A stretch of 64,000 nt of DNA from Paludibacter sp. (GTDB taxonomy: Bacteria > Bacteroidota > Bacteroidia > Bacteroidales > Paludibacteraceae). The notes under the pieces are model-generated. The model did not search any database. It was not told where the DNA came from and worked only from the letters and a program-made list of their open reading frames with translations. The stretch is from assembly GCA_019163375.1 (NCBI GenBank), contig JAFLKK010000022.1, positions 1 to 64,000 of the forward strand. The letters run 5' to 3'. The translations under genes were made by a program, and so were the position numbers. Of the stretch, positions 8,281-17,198 are shown in pieces. How positions within the stretch are numbered: position 1 is the stretch's first letter; each line of letters opens with the position of its first letter.

Positions 8281-8637
8281 TTATTTTTTTTCGCGTTTAA
8301 GAACGAGTTCTGCGTCACCCATTGGAGAATCCACCATTTTGAGAATAATAGTATCATCATCTTTAAAGGTACATTGATTTTTCATTACCATTTCATTAAA
8401 TGATATTTCAAAAGTAAATGATTTTTCTTCAACTTTGGTATTTGTAATTACAATTTCACCTCCCGGTGACTTAACAGATCCGGTAAGTTTTTCACCATCC
8501 ATTTTAAATACATACGTTAATACCATCTCATTACCGTCCGGACTCTGTATATTTCCGACCCAGGTTCCGTCGATGTTAGCTGCAAAAGTAGCTGCTGAAA
8601 TCATTAAACATAAAAATACTGATAGAATTGTTTTCAT
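8281..8637 (-). CDS. Small secreted beta-rich protein
   Basis: A 118-residue protein with a clear signal peptide ending near residue 19 (AATFAAN). The rest (IDGTWVGNIQSPDGNEMVL, DGEKLTGSVKSPGGE) looks like a small lipocalin- or calycin-like beta barrel common among exported Bacteroidetes hypotheticals. The function is unknown. A good promoter lies at 8676-8707. It is convergent with the mod operon and seems an independent insertion between mod and mop. Confidence 0.75.
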   Translation of the reverse strand: MKTILSVFLCLMISAATFAANIDGTWVGNIQSPDGNEMVLTYVFKMDGEKLTGSVKSPGGEIVITNTKVEEKSFTFEISFNEMVMKNQCTFKDDDTIILKMVDSPMGDAELVLKREKK

Positions 8638-8675
8638 TGTTTGTTTTTTTATAATTAGTATTAGAATATCAAGGC

Positions 8676-8707
8676 CAAATGTATGAAATAAAATTTTTTA
8701 GGCCAAA
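8676..8707 (-). promoter_or_regulatory. Promoter of the small secreted protein gene
   Basis: The minus strand has TACATTTG (8676-8683), a TAnnTTTG -7 box, with TTTG (8704-8707) exactly 20 bp upstream. The leader is about 35 nt. Confidence 0.7.
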
Positions 8708-9020
8708 TCAAATAGATTATTAGCCTTATTCCATCGACAGAAGGCTTTACTTTATCGACGAATTTAGATTCACAAAAATAACAGGCTACTTAGCCTTTAA
8801 AACTTATGTCAACAAGGCTTGATACGCAGCTCCACAAATTAATTCGGATAAAAAAATTGAACAAAACATGCAAAGGAATACATACTACACTAAAAAGCTT
8901 ATTTGCCTCATAAACAACAAATTAAAAGCCAAATAAGGAATTCAAAGAATATTATATATTATTAACACATTCTAAACAAATAACACATTCTAAATATTCA
9001 TCATTTAAATAAAAAACAAT
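8708..9020. other. AT-rich region upstream of mop
   Basis: No gene is seen. The region has scattered AGGCT/AGCCT words and, close to mop, a 14-bp direct repeat listed separately. Confidence 0.5.
8963..8994 (+). repeat. 14-bp direct repeat upstream of mop
   Basis: TAACACATTCTAAA occurs at 8963-8976 and 8981-8994, an 18-bp period, ending 26 bp before the mop start. It could be a tandem regulator site or a slippage duplication. Confidence 0.7.
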
Positions 9021-9227
9021 ATGGAAATCAGTGCAAGAAACAAAATTAAGGGAACCATTGAGGAAATTACCCTGGGTAGCGTAATGGCTAAAGTGAAGAT
9101 CAACATTGGTAACGAAAATGTGATTAGCTCGGTAGTGACAATTGAAAGCGTTACAGACCTTGGACTCAGTGTAGGCGATGTAGTATATGCCATCGTAAAA
9201 TCGACTGAAGTAATGATTGGAAAATAA
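9021..9227 (+). CDS. mop: Molybdopterin/molybdate-binding protein (Mop, single TOBE domain)
   Basis: A 68-residue molbindin. Single Mop domains assemble into hexamers that bind and store molybdate in the cytoplasm. SARNKIKGTIEEITLGSVMA at residues 3-22 is the diagnostic motif (SARNxxxGxVxxI), followed by VITIESV-like and LGLSVGDVVYAIVKSTEVMI strands. It could supply the domain missing from ModC and from the ModE-type regulator. A strong terminator follows it, so it is probably a one-gene transcript. Confidence 0.93.
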   Translation: MEISARNKIKGTIEEITLGSVMAKVKINIGNENVISSVVTIESVTDLGLSVGDVVYAIVKSTEVMIGK

Positions 9228-9263
9228 TTAAACTACAATTTATCATTTTTCCAATACTGCCAT

Positions 9264-9309
9264 CTTTTGGATGTATAACAACAATTTGTTGTACATCCAA
9301 AAGTTTTTT
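9264..9309 (+). terminator. Terminator of mop
   Basis: An 18-bp stem (9264-9281 with 9286-9303) containing one G-U pair and a CAAT loop, followed by six T. Confidence 0.92.
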
Positions 9310-9335
9310 ATCAATAATTTATAACAACGCAACAG

Positions 9336-9821
9336 ATGGAAGATATTATTATTCATCCCATAGGAACGGTATATACGCCGCATACGGATGTAAAAAACAT
9401 GCCAATTCAGCCAATAGCTGCCGAAGGCATAAAAGGCTATATCAAACTCTTACCCGAATTTGTTGAAGGATTGAAAGATTTAGAAGGCTTCTCGCACATT
9501 ACACTTCTTTATCGTTTTCATAAAATTGAAGGATACGAACTGTTGGTGACGCCATTTATGGACACTGAAAAGCATGGTATTTTTGCAACTAAAGCACCCA
9601 AAAGACCAAATGCTATTGGCATGTCGACTGTAAAACTGATTGCCATCGATGGAAATATTCTACATATTGAGCAAGTGGATATGCTCGATGGGACACCGCT
9701 GATTGACATCAAACCTTTTTATCCAAGATACGATAACCGTGAAAATGTAAACATCGGGTGGCTGGAGAAAAACAGAGACTTACCCCTGGAGCAATTGCGT
9801 TCGGACGAACGATTCAAATAA
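9336..9821 (+). CDS. tRNA (t6A37)-methyltransferase-like protein, TrmO/TsaA family
   Basis: A TrmO-like (YaeB/VirR, UPF0066) beta-barrel SAM-dependent methyltransferase. E. coli TrmO N-methylates t6A at position 37 of tRNA-Thr. At 161 residues it matches the compact form that lacks the C-terminal domain of the 235-aa E. coli enzyme. Key signs are IHPIGTVYTPH at the start, FSHITLLYRFHK near residue 52 and KRPNAIGMSTVKL near residue 88. It sits between the mop terminator and the nifH control region. Compact TsaA-type proteins also occur beside molybdenum and nitrogenase genes elsewhere, so a metal-related role cannot be excluded. Confidence 0.85.
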   Translation: MEDIIIHPIGTVYTPHTDVKNMPIQPIAAEGIKGYIKLLPEFVEGLKDLEGFSHITLLYRFHKIEGYELLVTPFMDTEKHGIFATKAPKRPNAIGMSTVKLIAIDGNILHIEQVDMLDGTPLIDIKPFYPRYDNRENVNIGWLEKNRDLPLEQLRSDERFK

Positions 9822-9917
9822 CAAATAACTCACCTACCCACCTGATAGTAATCTAAAATTCACAACAACGTGCGCAACTTCAAGTGCACCTGCACTTCAT
9901 ACAGAAACCGACGTTTT

Positions 9918-9954
9918 CCGACAATTTAAGACATTTTCCCTACATTTTGGTAGG
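9918..9954 (+). promoter_or_regulatory. Paired activator sites upstream of nifH
   Basis: Two 16-bp sites start 21 bp apart: CCGACAATTTAAGACA (9918-9933) and CCTACATTTTGGTAGG (9939-9954). The second is a perfect CCTAC-N6-GTAGG inverted repeat. The nifE region has the same pair with the same spacing. They end 135 bp upstream of the sigma-54-like element, a normal enhancer distance. NifA is the likely binder by inference. Confidence 0.65.
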
Positions 9955-10088
9955 TTTTACATTCCAAAGCACCCGCTGAAATTTAACTATATATTTGATT
10001 TCTGAAGAAAAAACAAATATTTTATTTCGCACCATTTCAATGAGTTGACTATGGAAATAGAGAAATAAAAAACACTCAAAACTGTTAA

Positions 10089-10104
10089 TGGCACGGTAAA
10101 TGAA
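10089..10104 (+). promoter_or_regulatory. Sigma-54-like promoter of nifH
   Basis: TGGCACGGTAAATGAA has a perfect -24 TGGCACG and GA exactly 10 bp after GG, in place of the usual GC. The bases around it (GTTAATGGCACG, TAAATGAATAA) recur upstream of nifE. The predicted start is about 10115, giving a leader of about 63 nt. Confidence 0.65.
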
Positions 10105-10165
10105 TAAAGGGTTTCAAGTTCGAAAATATCGACACCGAAATTAAACACATTAGTTATTCATTTAA

Positions 10166-11002
<837 letters not shown>

Positions 11003-11111
11003 TACTCAGTAAACAAGGTGACGAGTAAACGAGTACACATTTCGATTACTTCGTCTCTTGTTTCCTTTTAAGAAATTGGAAATTAGCTATTACCCTAAAA
11101 AATTAAACATT

Positions 11112-11438
11112 ATGTATTTATTAAGAGCAATTGTTCGTCCAGAGAAATCGGCTGTAGTAATGAAAGCGTTGTTTGACGCAGGTTTTCCAGCCGTAACAAA
11201 ATTAGCAGTATTTGGTCGTGGTAAACAACGTGGTATCAAAGTAGGAAATGTAACCTACGATGAACTTCCAAAAGATTTGTTGATGATCACTATTCCACAG
11301 AAAGATAAAGATTTTGTAATTGAAACCATTGTGGAAGCAGCCCGTACAGGCGAAAAAGGTCAGTTTGGTGATGGTAAAATATTTGTTACCAAAGTAGAAG
11401 AAAGCTACACTATTTCGAGCGGACTAAAAGAAGTTTAA
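11112..11438 (+). CDS. nifI1: PII-family nitrogenase regulator NifI1
   Basis: A GlnB-like protein of 108 residues placed between nifH and nifD, the hallmark of NifI1. Together with NifI2 it reversibly inhibits nitrogenase in response to 2-oxoglutarate and ATP in methanogens and some anaerobic bacteria. The start at 11112 (MYLLRAIVRPEK) is chosen over an in-frame ATG at 11058, because homology begins there and the extra 18 residues are translated spacer. GRGKQRGIKVG lies in the T-loop region, and GDGKIFVTKVEE is the conserved PII C-terminal strand. Confidence 0.93.
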   Translation: MYLLRAIVRPEKSAVVMKALFDAGFPAVTKLAVFGRGKQRGIKVGNVTYDELPKDLLMITIPQKDKDFVIETIVEAARTGEKGQFGDGKIFVTKVEESYTISSGLKEV

Positions 11439-11594
11439 AACCGTTATTGATAGTTATTTACCTACAGGCGTTATTGGTAGTTATTCATAGTTATTTGCCC
11501 TTCGGGCGTAAAAAAAATAACACGTAGTGAATAACGCGAAGCAAATAACGCGAAGCAAATAGCACCATAGACTAACAACAAAAATTCAAGAAGT
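11439..11594. repeat. Hairpin-forming spacer between nifI1 and nifI2
   Basis: The spacer is built of GTTATT and AATAAC words on either side of GCCC-TTCG-GGC, a stable tetraloop hairpin at about 11498-11508. AATAACGCGAAGC occurs twice on the right. It can fold imperfectly on itself and contains no gene. Confidence 0.6.
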
Positions 11595-11960
11595 ATGAAA
11601 CTAATATTAGCAATACTACGCATTACCAAAATGACCGAGACCAAGTTGGCTCTTTCAGATGCAGGTCTTCCTTCTTTTACTGCTATGCCCGTGTTGGGAC
11701 GTGGAAAAGGACACGGAGATCTCGAAAAACCTGAATCTGCTGATCCTGAACTCAGAGAGCTAATTTCGGAAATGCCGCGTTTGAAATCAAAACGCATGAT
11801 TACGCTTGTAGTGACTGACGACAAAAAAGATCTGGCAGTAGAAACCATTATCAAAGCTAACCAATCAGGAAAAAGTGGTGATGGAAAAATCTTTGTTATC
11901 GAGGCTGAAGATTCGATAAGAGTAAGAACCGGAGAGACTGGCGATAGCACTTTAGATTAA
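11595..11960 (+). CDS. nifI2: PII-family nitrogenase regulator NifI2
   Basis: The second GlnB-like subunit, 121 residues, with the longer T-loop typical of NifI2 (GRGKGHGDLEKPESADPELR near residues 36-55) and the C-terminal GDGKIFVIEAEDSIRVRTGE. NifI1 and NifI2 form a hetero-oligomer that binds NifDK and blocks access of NifH. It lies directly before nifD. The MKLILAILR start fits the PII N-terminal strand. Confidence 0.93.
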   Translation: MKLILAILRITKMTETKLALSDAGLPSFTAMPVLGRGKGHGDLEKPESADPELRELISEMPRLKSKRMITLVVTDDKKDLAVETIIKANQSGKSGDGKIFVIEAEDSIRVRTGETGDSTLD

Positions 11961-11963
11961 TTC

Positions 11964-12046
11964 ACAATGCATAATGCATAATTCATAATTTCCCGCAGCC
12001 ACAACATTTCAATTGTGCATTATGAATTATGAGTTATGAATTAAAA
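11964..12046. repeat. Inverted-repeat spacer between nifI2 and nifD
   Basis: AATTCACAATGCATAATGC on the left faces ATTGTGCATTATGAATTATG on the right. They can form a long imperfect hairpin in the mRNA. Related AATTCATAATGCA words fill the nifD-nifK and nifE-nifN spacers. Confidence 0.65.
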
Positions 12047-12057
12047 AGACTTACAAC

Positions 12058-13689
12058 ATGGACAAAAATAAAAAAGAGACATTAGATCTCAGCAAATTCA
12101 AAGAGGAAGTTCTGGCTATATATCCTCCCAAAATAGCGAAGAAAAGGGGAAAATCGATCCTACTGAATGACCCCGACACTATTCCTGAAATTCAAGCCAA
12201 TGTGCGTACCATCCCGGGTATCATTACCCAACGCGGTTGTACATATGCAGGTTGTAAAGGTGTAGTTCTTGGACCAACCAGAGATATTATAAATATTACG
12301 CATGGTCCTATCGGATGTGGATTCTACTCGTGGTTAACTCGTAGGAATCAAACCCGCACAACAAGCGATGATCAAGAAAACTTCATCCCTTATACTTTCT
12401 CTACCGACATGCAAGATTCAAATATCGTGTTTGGTGGTGAGGAAAAATTAAAAGCTGCTATTCGCGAAGCAATAGAATTATTCAACCCAAAAGGTATTGC
12501 AATTTTCTCTACCTGCCCGGTAGGTTTGATTGGTGATGATGTTCACCGCGTATCGCGCCAAATGGTAGAAGAATATCCTGATGTAAACATTTTCGGTTTC
12601 TCGTGCGAAGGGTATCGTGGAGTATCTCAGTCGGCAGGTCACCATATTGCCAACAACGGATTGTTCAAACACCTTATCGGACGTAAAGATGATGTAACAC
12701 CAACTTCTAAGTTCAGAGTGAACGTATTGGGAGAATACAACATTGGTGGTGATGCTTTTGCAATCGATTCATTGTTCGAAAAATGTGGTATCGAAATCGT
12801 TTCGACCATGTCGGGTAACTCTACACTTGAAAACTTCGAAACTGCACATACTGCCGATTTAAGCCTTGTAATGTGTCACCGTTCTATCAACTACGTGGCC
12901 GAGATGTTGGAAACTTCATTTGGTATTCCCTGGACAAAAGGTAACTTTATTGGTGCTGATGCTACTGCCAAAACAATGCGCAAAGTGGGTGAATACTTTG
13001 GAGATGCTGAATTAAGCGCACAAATTGAAAAAGTGATTGCTGAGGAAATGATAGCTGTAAAAGCTGCTGCCGACAAAGCTACTGCCAAAACAACCGGTAA
13101 AACAACCATGATATTTGTAGGTGGATCCCGTGCTCACCATTATCAGGAATTGTTTAGCGAGCTGGGCATGACAACTATCACAGCTGGTTATGAGTTTGGT
13201 CACCGTGATGACTACGAAGGTCGCCGCGTAATTCCAACTATCAAAATTGATGCCGATAGCCGTAACATCGAGGAGATAACAGTAACACAAGATGCTACTC
13301 GTTTCAAGCCCCGCAAAACGGAAGAAGAGTTGGAAAAATTGAAGGCAGGTGGTCTTGAGTTCAACAACTACGACGGTTTGATGAAAGATATGGAGAAAGG
13401 GACATTGGTTATTGATGACCTTAGCCACCACGAAATGGAGAAACTTATTGAACTTTATAAACCGGATGTATTCTGTGCGGGTATCAAAGAAAAATATGTA
13501 GTTCAAAAAATGGGTATTCCATTGAAACAACTTCACAACTACGATTCGGGCGGTCCTTACGCTGCATTTGAAGGTGCAATCAATTTCTACAAAGACATCG
13601 AAATGATAGCTTGTAGCACCATCTTCAAACAAATGAAAGCACCATGGGAAAGCGAAGAATTTGTAACTGCGGAATACGTATTTAATTAA
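12058..13689 (+). CDS. nifD: Nitrogenase molybdenum-iron protein alpha chain
   Basis: The catalytic subunit that holds FeMo-co. It is 543 residues, about 50 longer than the Azotobacter protein, the size class of Clostridium pasteurianum NifD with its internal insertion. Key residues: P-cluster Cys in RGCTYAGCKG, GPIGCGFYSW and STCPVGLIGDD; His in SAGHHIANN; the cofactor Cys in LVMCHRSINY; and the cofactor His in QLHNYDSGGPY. The insertion seems to lie before the final third, around the DATRFKPRKTEEELEKLKAG stretch. This points to molybdenum nitrogenase of the anaerobe type. Confidence 0.98.
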   Translation: MDKNKKETLDLSKFKEEVLAIYPPKIAKKRGKSILLNDPDTIPEIQANVRTIPGIITQRGCTYAGCKGVVLGPTRDIINITHGPIGCGFYSWLTRRNQTRTTSDDQENFIPYTFSTDMQDSNIVFGGEEKLKAAIREAIELFNPKGIAIFSTCPVGLIGDDVHRVSRQMVEEYPDVNIFGFSCEGYRGVSQSAGHHIANNGLFKHLIGRKDDVTPTSKFRVNVLGEYNIGGDAFAIDSLFEKCGIEIVSTMSGNSTLENFETAHTADLSLVMCHRSINYVAEMLETSFGIPWTKGNFIGADATAKTMRKVGEYFGDAELSAQIEKVIAEEMIAVKAAADKATAKTTGKTTMIFVGGSRAHHYQELFSELGMTTITAGYEFGHRDDYEGRRVIPTIKIDADSRNIEEITVTQDATRFKPRKTEEELEKLKAGGLEFNNYDGLMKDMEKGTLVIDDLSHHEMEKLIELYKPDVFCAGIKEKYVVQKMGIPLKQLHNYDSGGPYAAFEGAINFYKDIEMIACSTIFKQMKAPWESEEFVTAEYVFN

Positions 13690-13812
13690 TTCATAATTGA
13701 GAATGCATAATTCATAATTAAAAACCCTGAATTTACATTCAACAATGAATTATGAGCCACCAATTATGCATCTACAATTATGCATTATGAATTATAAACT
13801 ATAAATTATAAA
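13690..13812. repeat. Inverted-repeat spacer between nifD and nifK
   Basis: The spacer is filled with TTCATAATT, GAATGCATAATTC and their reverse complements and can fold into a long imperfect hairpin. It has the same word family as the spacers at 11964 and 17196. No ORF lies in it. Confidence 0.65.
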
Positions 13813-13815
13813 ATT

Positions 13816-15195
13816 ATGTTACTCAGACATACCACTGCAAAAGAAATAGACAGAAAGGCGTTGACCATTAACCCGGCCAAAACCTGTCAACCAGTAGGCG
13901 CAATGTATGCAGCATTAGGTATCCACGGATGCTTGCCTCACAGTCACGGCTCGCAAGGCTGTTGCTCTTATCATCGTAGTGCTCTTTCTCGCCACTTCAA
14001 AGAACCGGTAATGGCTGCAACCAGCTCATTCTCCGAAGGTTCTTCTGTATTTGGTGGATCGGCCAACTTGGTACAAGCAATCGACACTATATTCAAAGTA
14101 TATTCTCCCGAAATTATTGCAGTACATACTACTTGTTTGTCGGAAACCATTGGTGATGACTTAACTCAAATTGTATCGAAAGCAGTAGAAGACGGTTGTG
14201 TACCCGAAGGAAAAATGGTGATCCATTGTAATACTCCAAGTTATGTGGGTACTCACGTTACCGGTTATTCTAACCAGGTAGCAGCGATGGTGAAGTTTTT
14301 CTCTACTGCCACACCAAAGAAAAAGAACGTAGTAAACCTTGTAGCCGGATGGATGGAACCATCGGACATGGGTGAAATCAAACGTTTGGCTTCGGTAATG
14401 GAAGCACGTACCATTATGTTCCCTGATATGACTGGTGTTTTGGATACTCCAATGAACGGACATTATAAAATGTACCCTGATGGTGGAACTACTTCGAAAG
14501 ATCTGATTGCTACCGGCGACAGTAAATTCACCTTAGGATTGGGTCAGTATTGTACCGAAGATGCTTGTATCAAATTGGAAAATAAGTGTAAAGTAAAATT
14601 TGAAATATTGGATATTCCAATTGGCTTCAAAGCTACCGACCGCTTCCTGATGTCACTTAGCCGTCATGCCAACTTACCAATTCCTGATAGCTTGAGCGAT
14701 GAACGTGGACGATTGATCGACCTTATTGCCGACAATGCCAAATATCTTTATGGCAAACGTGTAGCTCTATTCGGTGATCCAGACACATTGATTCCATTGA
14801 CAGAGTTTCTTGTAAGCTTAGACATGCGTCCGGTGTATATCGTAACCGGAACTCCGGGAAAACCATTCGACGAACGTATGACTGAATTATTGAAAGATAT
14901 TCCGGAAGCAAAATTCAAAAGTGGAGAAACTGCCGATATGTTCCGCATGCACCAATGGATTAAACAAGAAGGTGTGGATTTATTGATTGGTAATACCTAT
15001 GGAAAATACATAGCCCGTGATGAGGATACTCCTTTCGTACGCTTTGGTTTCCCTATTGCCGACCGTCCCGGACACAACTACTTTGCTAAAACCGGTTATA
15101 ACGGTGCAGCAAATCTTGTTACACAAATTCTTGATGCGTTCCTTGATCACGAAGACCGCACTTGTGCTGAAGAAAAATTAGAATTCCAACTTTAA
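13816..15195 (+). CDS. nifK: Nitrogenase molybdenum-iron protein beta chain
   Basis: The beta subunit, which shares the P-cluster with NifD. At 459 residues it lacks the roughly 50-60 N-terminal residues of Azotobacter NifK (523 aa) and matches the short C. pasteurianum form. P-cluster Cys lie in KTCQPVGAMYA, GSQGCCSYHR and TTCLSETIGDD. SSFSEGSSVFGG follows the second. The gene ends the nifHDK unit: a strong terminator lies 153 bp downstream. Confidence 0.98.
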   Translation: MLLRHTTAKEIDRKALTINPAKTCQPVGAMYAALGIHGCLPHSHGSQGCCSYHRSALSRHFKEPVMAATSSFSEGSSVFGGSANLVQAIDTIFKVYSPEIIAVHTTCLSETIGDDLTQIVSKAVEDGCVPEGKMVIHCNTPSYVGTHVTGYSNQVAAMVKFFSTATPKKKNVVNLVAGWMEPSDMGEIKRLASVMEARTIMFPDMTGVLDTPMNGHYKMYPDGGTTSKDLIATGDSKFTLGLGQYCTEDACIKLENKCKVKFEILDIPIGFKATDRFLMSLSRHANLPIPDSLSDERGRLIDLIADNAKYLYGKRVALFGDPDTLIPLTEFLVSLDMRPVYIVTGTPGKPFDERMTELLKDIPEAKFKSGETADMFRMHQWIKQEGVDLLIGNTYGKYIARDEDTPFVRFGFPIADRPGHNYFAKTGYNGAANLVTQILDAFLDHEDRTCAEEKLEFQL

Positions 15196-15348
15196 ACGGT
15201 TGATAGTGGACAGTTGATAGTTTAGTTCAAAAAAGTATCTAGTCGGAACGACGCATGACACCAGTCTATCTATATGACACATGACGCCAGTCGTACGACT
15301 TGTATAAGTTGATTTCAACTATAGATTGTGTACAAAACAAATAGTGCC

Positions 15349-15387
15349 ATTGACGGCTTCACTCGTGAGTGAAGCCGTCAATTTTTG
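15349..15387 (+). terminator. Terminator of the nifH-I1-I2-D-K operon
   Basis: A perfect 15-bp stem (15349-15363 with 15368-15382), loop CGTG, then TTTT. It separates nifHDK from nifEN transcription. The 150 bp before it contain GATAGT repeats and two copies of CATGACrCCAGTC but no gene. Confidence 0.92.
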
Positions 15388-15467
15388 GTTTAAGGTAAAC
15401 CAATTCTAAAAGTACAATACATTCCTGCTTTGACGCACCCTCATTCTATCAACAATATCCTTATTTT

Positions 15468-15504
15468 CCTACATTTTAAGTGTTTTTTCCTACCATAATG
15501 TATG
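15468..15504 (+). promoter_or_regulatory. Paired activator sites upstream of nifE
   Basis: CCTACATTTTAAGTGT (15468-15483) and CCTACCATAATGTATG (15489-15504) start 21 bp apart and end 135 bp before the sigma-54-like element. Both distances are identical to those upstream of nifH. Confidence 0.65.
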
Positions 15505-15638
15505 TTTTTGTAGTATTCAGCAACGCTCATAAAACACAAATTCCGCATTTTAATACTTAAAAAACAAAATTTTATTCCTATCAACATCAGCGCATTAGCC
15601 TCATTGATCATTGTCAAAAAATGCACAATAAATGTTAA

Positions 15639-15654
15639 TGGCACGATAAATGAA
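15639..15654 (+). promoter_or_regulatory. Sigma-54-like promoter of nifE
   Basis: TGGCACGATAAATGAA differs from the nifH element by one base and again has GG-N10-GA. The predicted start is about 15665, giving a leader of about 200 nt with a strong hairpin near its 5' end. Confidence 0.65.
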
Positions 15655-15678
15655 TAAGGGGTATCAGGTTAATGATTC

Positions 15679-15725
15679 AAATAGCAATTACCACTTGAAT
15701 GCCAAAGCAAGGGTAATTGCTATTT
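15679..15725 (+). promoter_or_regulatory. Leader hairpin of the nifE transcript
   Basis: AAATAGCAATTACC (15679-15692) pairs perfectly with 15712-15725. After a one-base bulge the stem continues with CTTG (15694-15697) and CAAG (15708-15711), 18 bp in all. No T-run follows, so it is not a terminator. It starts about 14 nt after the predicted transcription start. Confidence 0.7.
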
Positions 15726-15866
15726 ATAAAACTCAATTTAGTAAGAACAACTGATTATTGACAGTTCATTCTACTTGCTCTGCTAAATTACAACTATTCT
15801 TGCAAACAGGTTTTGCTCGAGTTTAAACTAACAACTGTCCATTACTAACTAACAACAATTTTAGTT

Positions 15867-17198
15867 ATGGCTCATATACTAGATGATAGACAAAAGCAGG
15901 TATCAATGGCTGGCGCAAATGAACGCACTATTGATTGCAACAAAGCCAGCTTGGCGGGAAGCGTGAGTCAACGAGCTTGTGTATTTTGCGGATCGCGCGT
16001 GGTACTTTATCCAATAGTGGATGCACTGCACATTATTCACGGTCCGATTGGTTGCGCGGCTTACACCTGGGATATTCGCGGTTCACTTTCTTCGGGACCA
16101 GAATTGCACCGGTTAAGCTATTGCACCGACTTACAAGAACGTGATGTAATTTTTGGTGGAGAACCAAAACTCTACAAATCGATCATTGAACTTATCGACT
16201 TGCACAAACCCAAAGCAGCATTTATTTATACTACTTGTATTGTAGGTGTTATTGGCGACGATGTGGAACAAATATGCCGCACCGTGGCAAAAGAAAAAGG
16301 GATTCCGATTATTCCTGTTCAGGCTCCCGGATTTCAAGGCTCGAAGAAAGATGGTTACAAAGTGGCTTGCGAAGCTATATTTACATTAGTAGGCACAAAA
16401 AGTAAACCATTCACTCCGGCAAAAAGTATAAACATTCTGGGCGATTTCAACTTAGCTGGCGAGCTTTGGATATTGCTGGAATACTACAAAAAAATGGGTG
16501 TACATGTAAATGCTACCATTACCGGTGATGGACGGGTGGACGATATTTGTAATGCGCACAACGCAGCACTCAATGTGGTTCAATGTTCGGGTTCGATGAA
16601 CTATCTGGCCAAAATGATGAAAGACGAATACAACATTCCATCCATGAGGGTTTCCTACTTTGGAATTGAAGATATGAGTGATGCGCTGTATGATGTGGCT
16701 CGATTTTTTAAAGATGATGATATGATGGCTAAAGCCCGGGAGTTGGTGAAAGAAGAGTTTGCCCGCCTAATGCCGGAGTTGACCTGGTACAAAGAAAGAC
16801 TAACCGGAAAAAAAGCAGCCATTTATGTAGGTGGAGCATTTAAAGCCATTTCGCTGGTAAAAGCATTGAGGTTGATAGGCGTTGAATCGGTCATTGTAGG
16901 TTCGCAAACAGGAACAACCGAAGACTATGAGTTGATCAAACAACTTTGCGACGAGGGAACTATTATCGTTGATGATTCAAATCCGGTGGAACTTTCGCAT
17001 TTCGTAAAAGAGAAAAAAGCCGACATATTTATCGGAGGCGTAAAAGAACGACCCATTGCACATAAAATCGGACTTGGATTCTGCGATCATAACCACGAAC
17101 GAAAAGAACCACTGGCAGGCTACGAAGGCATGATTAATTTCGCCAAAGAAATTTACGCCACAGCAATGAGTCCGGTTTGGAAATTTACAAAAGGTTAA
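15867..17198 (+). CDS. nifE: Nitrogenase cofactor scaffold NifE
   Basis: The alpha-like subunit of the NifEN scaffold on which the NifB product is converted to FeMo-co. It is 443 residues. Cluster-ligand motifs homologous to NifD are SQRACVFCGSRVVL near residue 33, GPIGCAAYTWDIRG near 61 and TTCIVGVIGDDVEQ near 123. NVVQCSGSMNYLAKMM corresponds to the cofactor-Cys region. The start follows a leader of about 200 nt. nifN follows after 83 bp. Confidence 0.97.
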   Translation: MAHILDDRQKQVSMAGANERTIDCNKASLAGSVSQRACVFCGSRVVLYPIVDALHIIHGPIGCAAYTWDIRGSLSSGPELHRLSYCTDLQERDVIFGGEPKLYKSIIELIDLHKPKAAFIYTTCIVGVIGDDVEQICRTVAKEKGIPIIPVQAPGFQGSKKDGYKVACEAIFTLVGTKSKPFTPAKSINILGDFNLAGELWILLEYYKKMGVHVNATITGDGRVDDICNAHNAALNVVQCSGSMNYLAKMMKDEYNIPSMRVSYFGIEDMSDALYDVARFFKDDDMMAKARELVKEEFARLMPELTWYKERLTGKKAAIYVGGAFKAISLVKALRLIGVESVIVGSQTGTTEDYELIKQLCDEGTIIVDDSNPVELSHFVKEKKADIFIGGVKERPIAHKIGLGFCDHNHERKEPLAGYEGMINFAKEIYATAMSPVWKFTKG

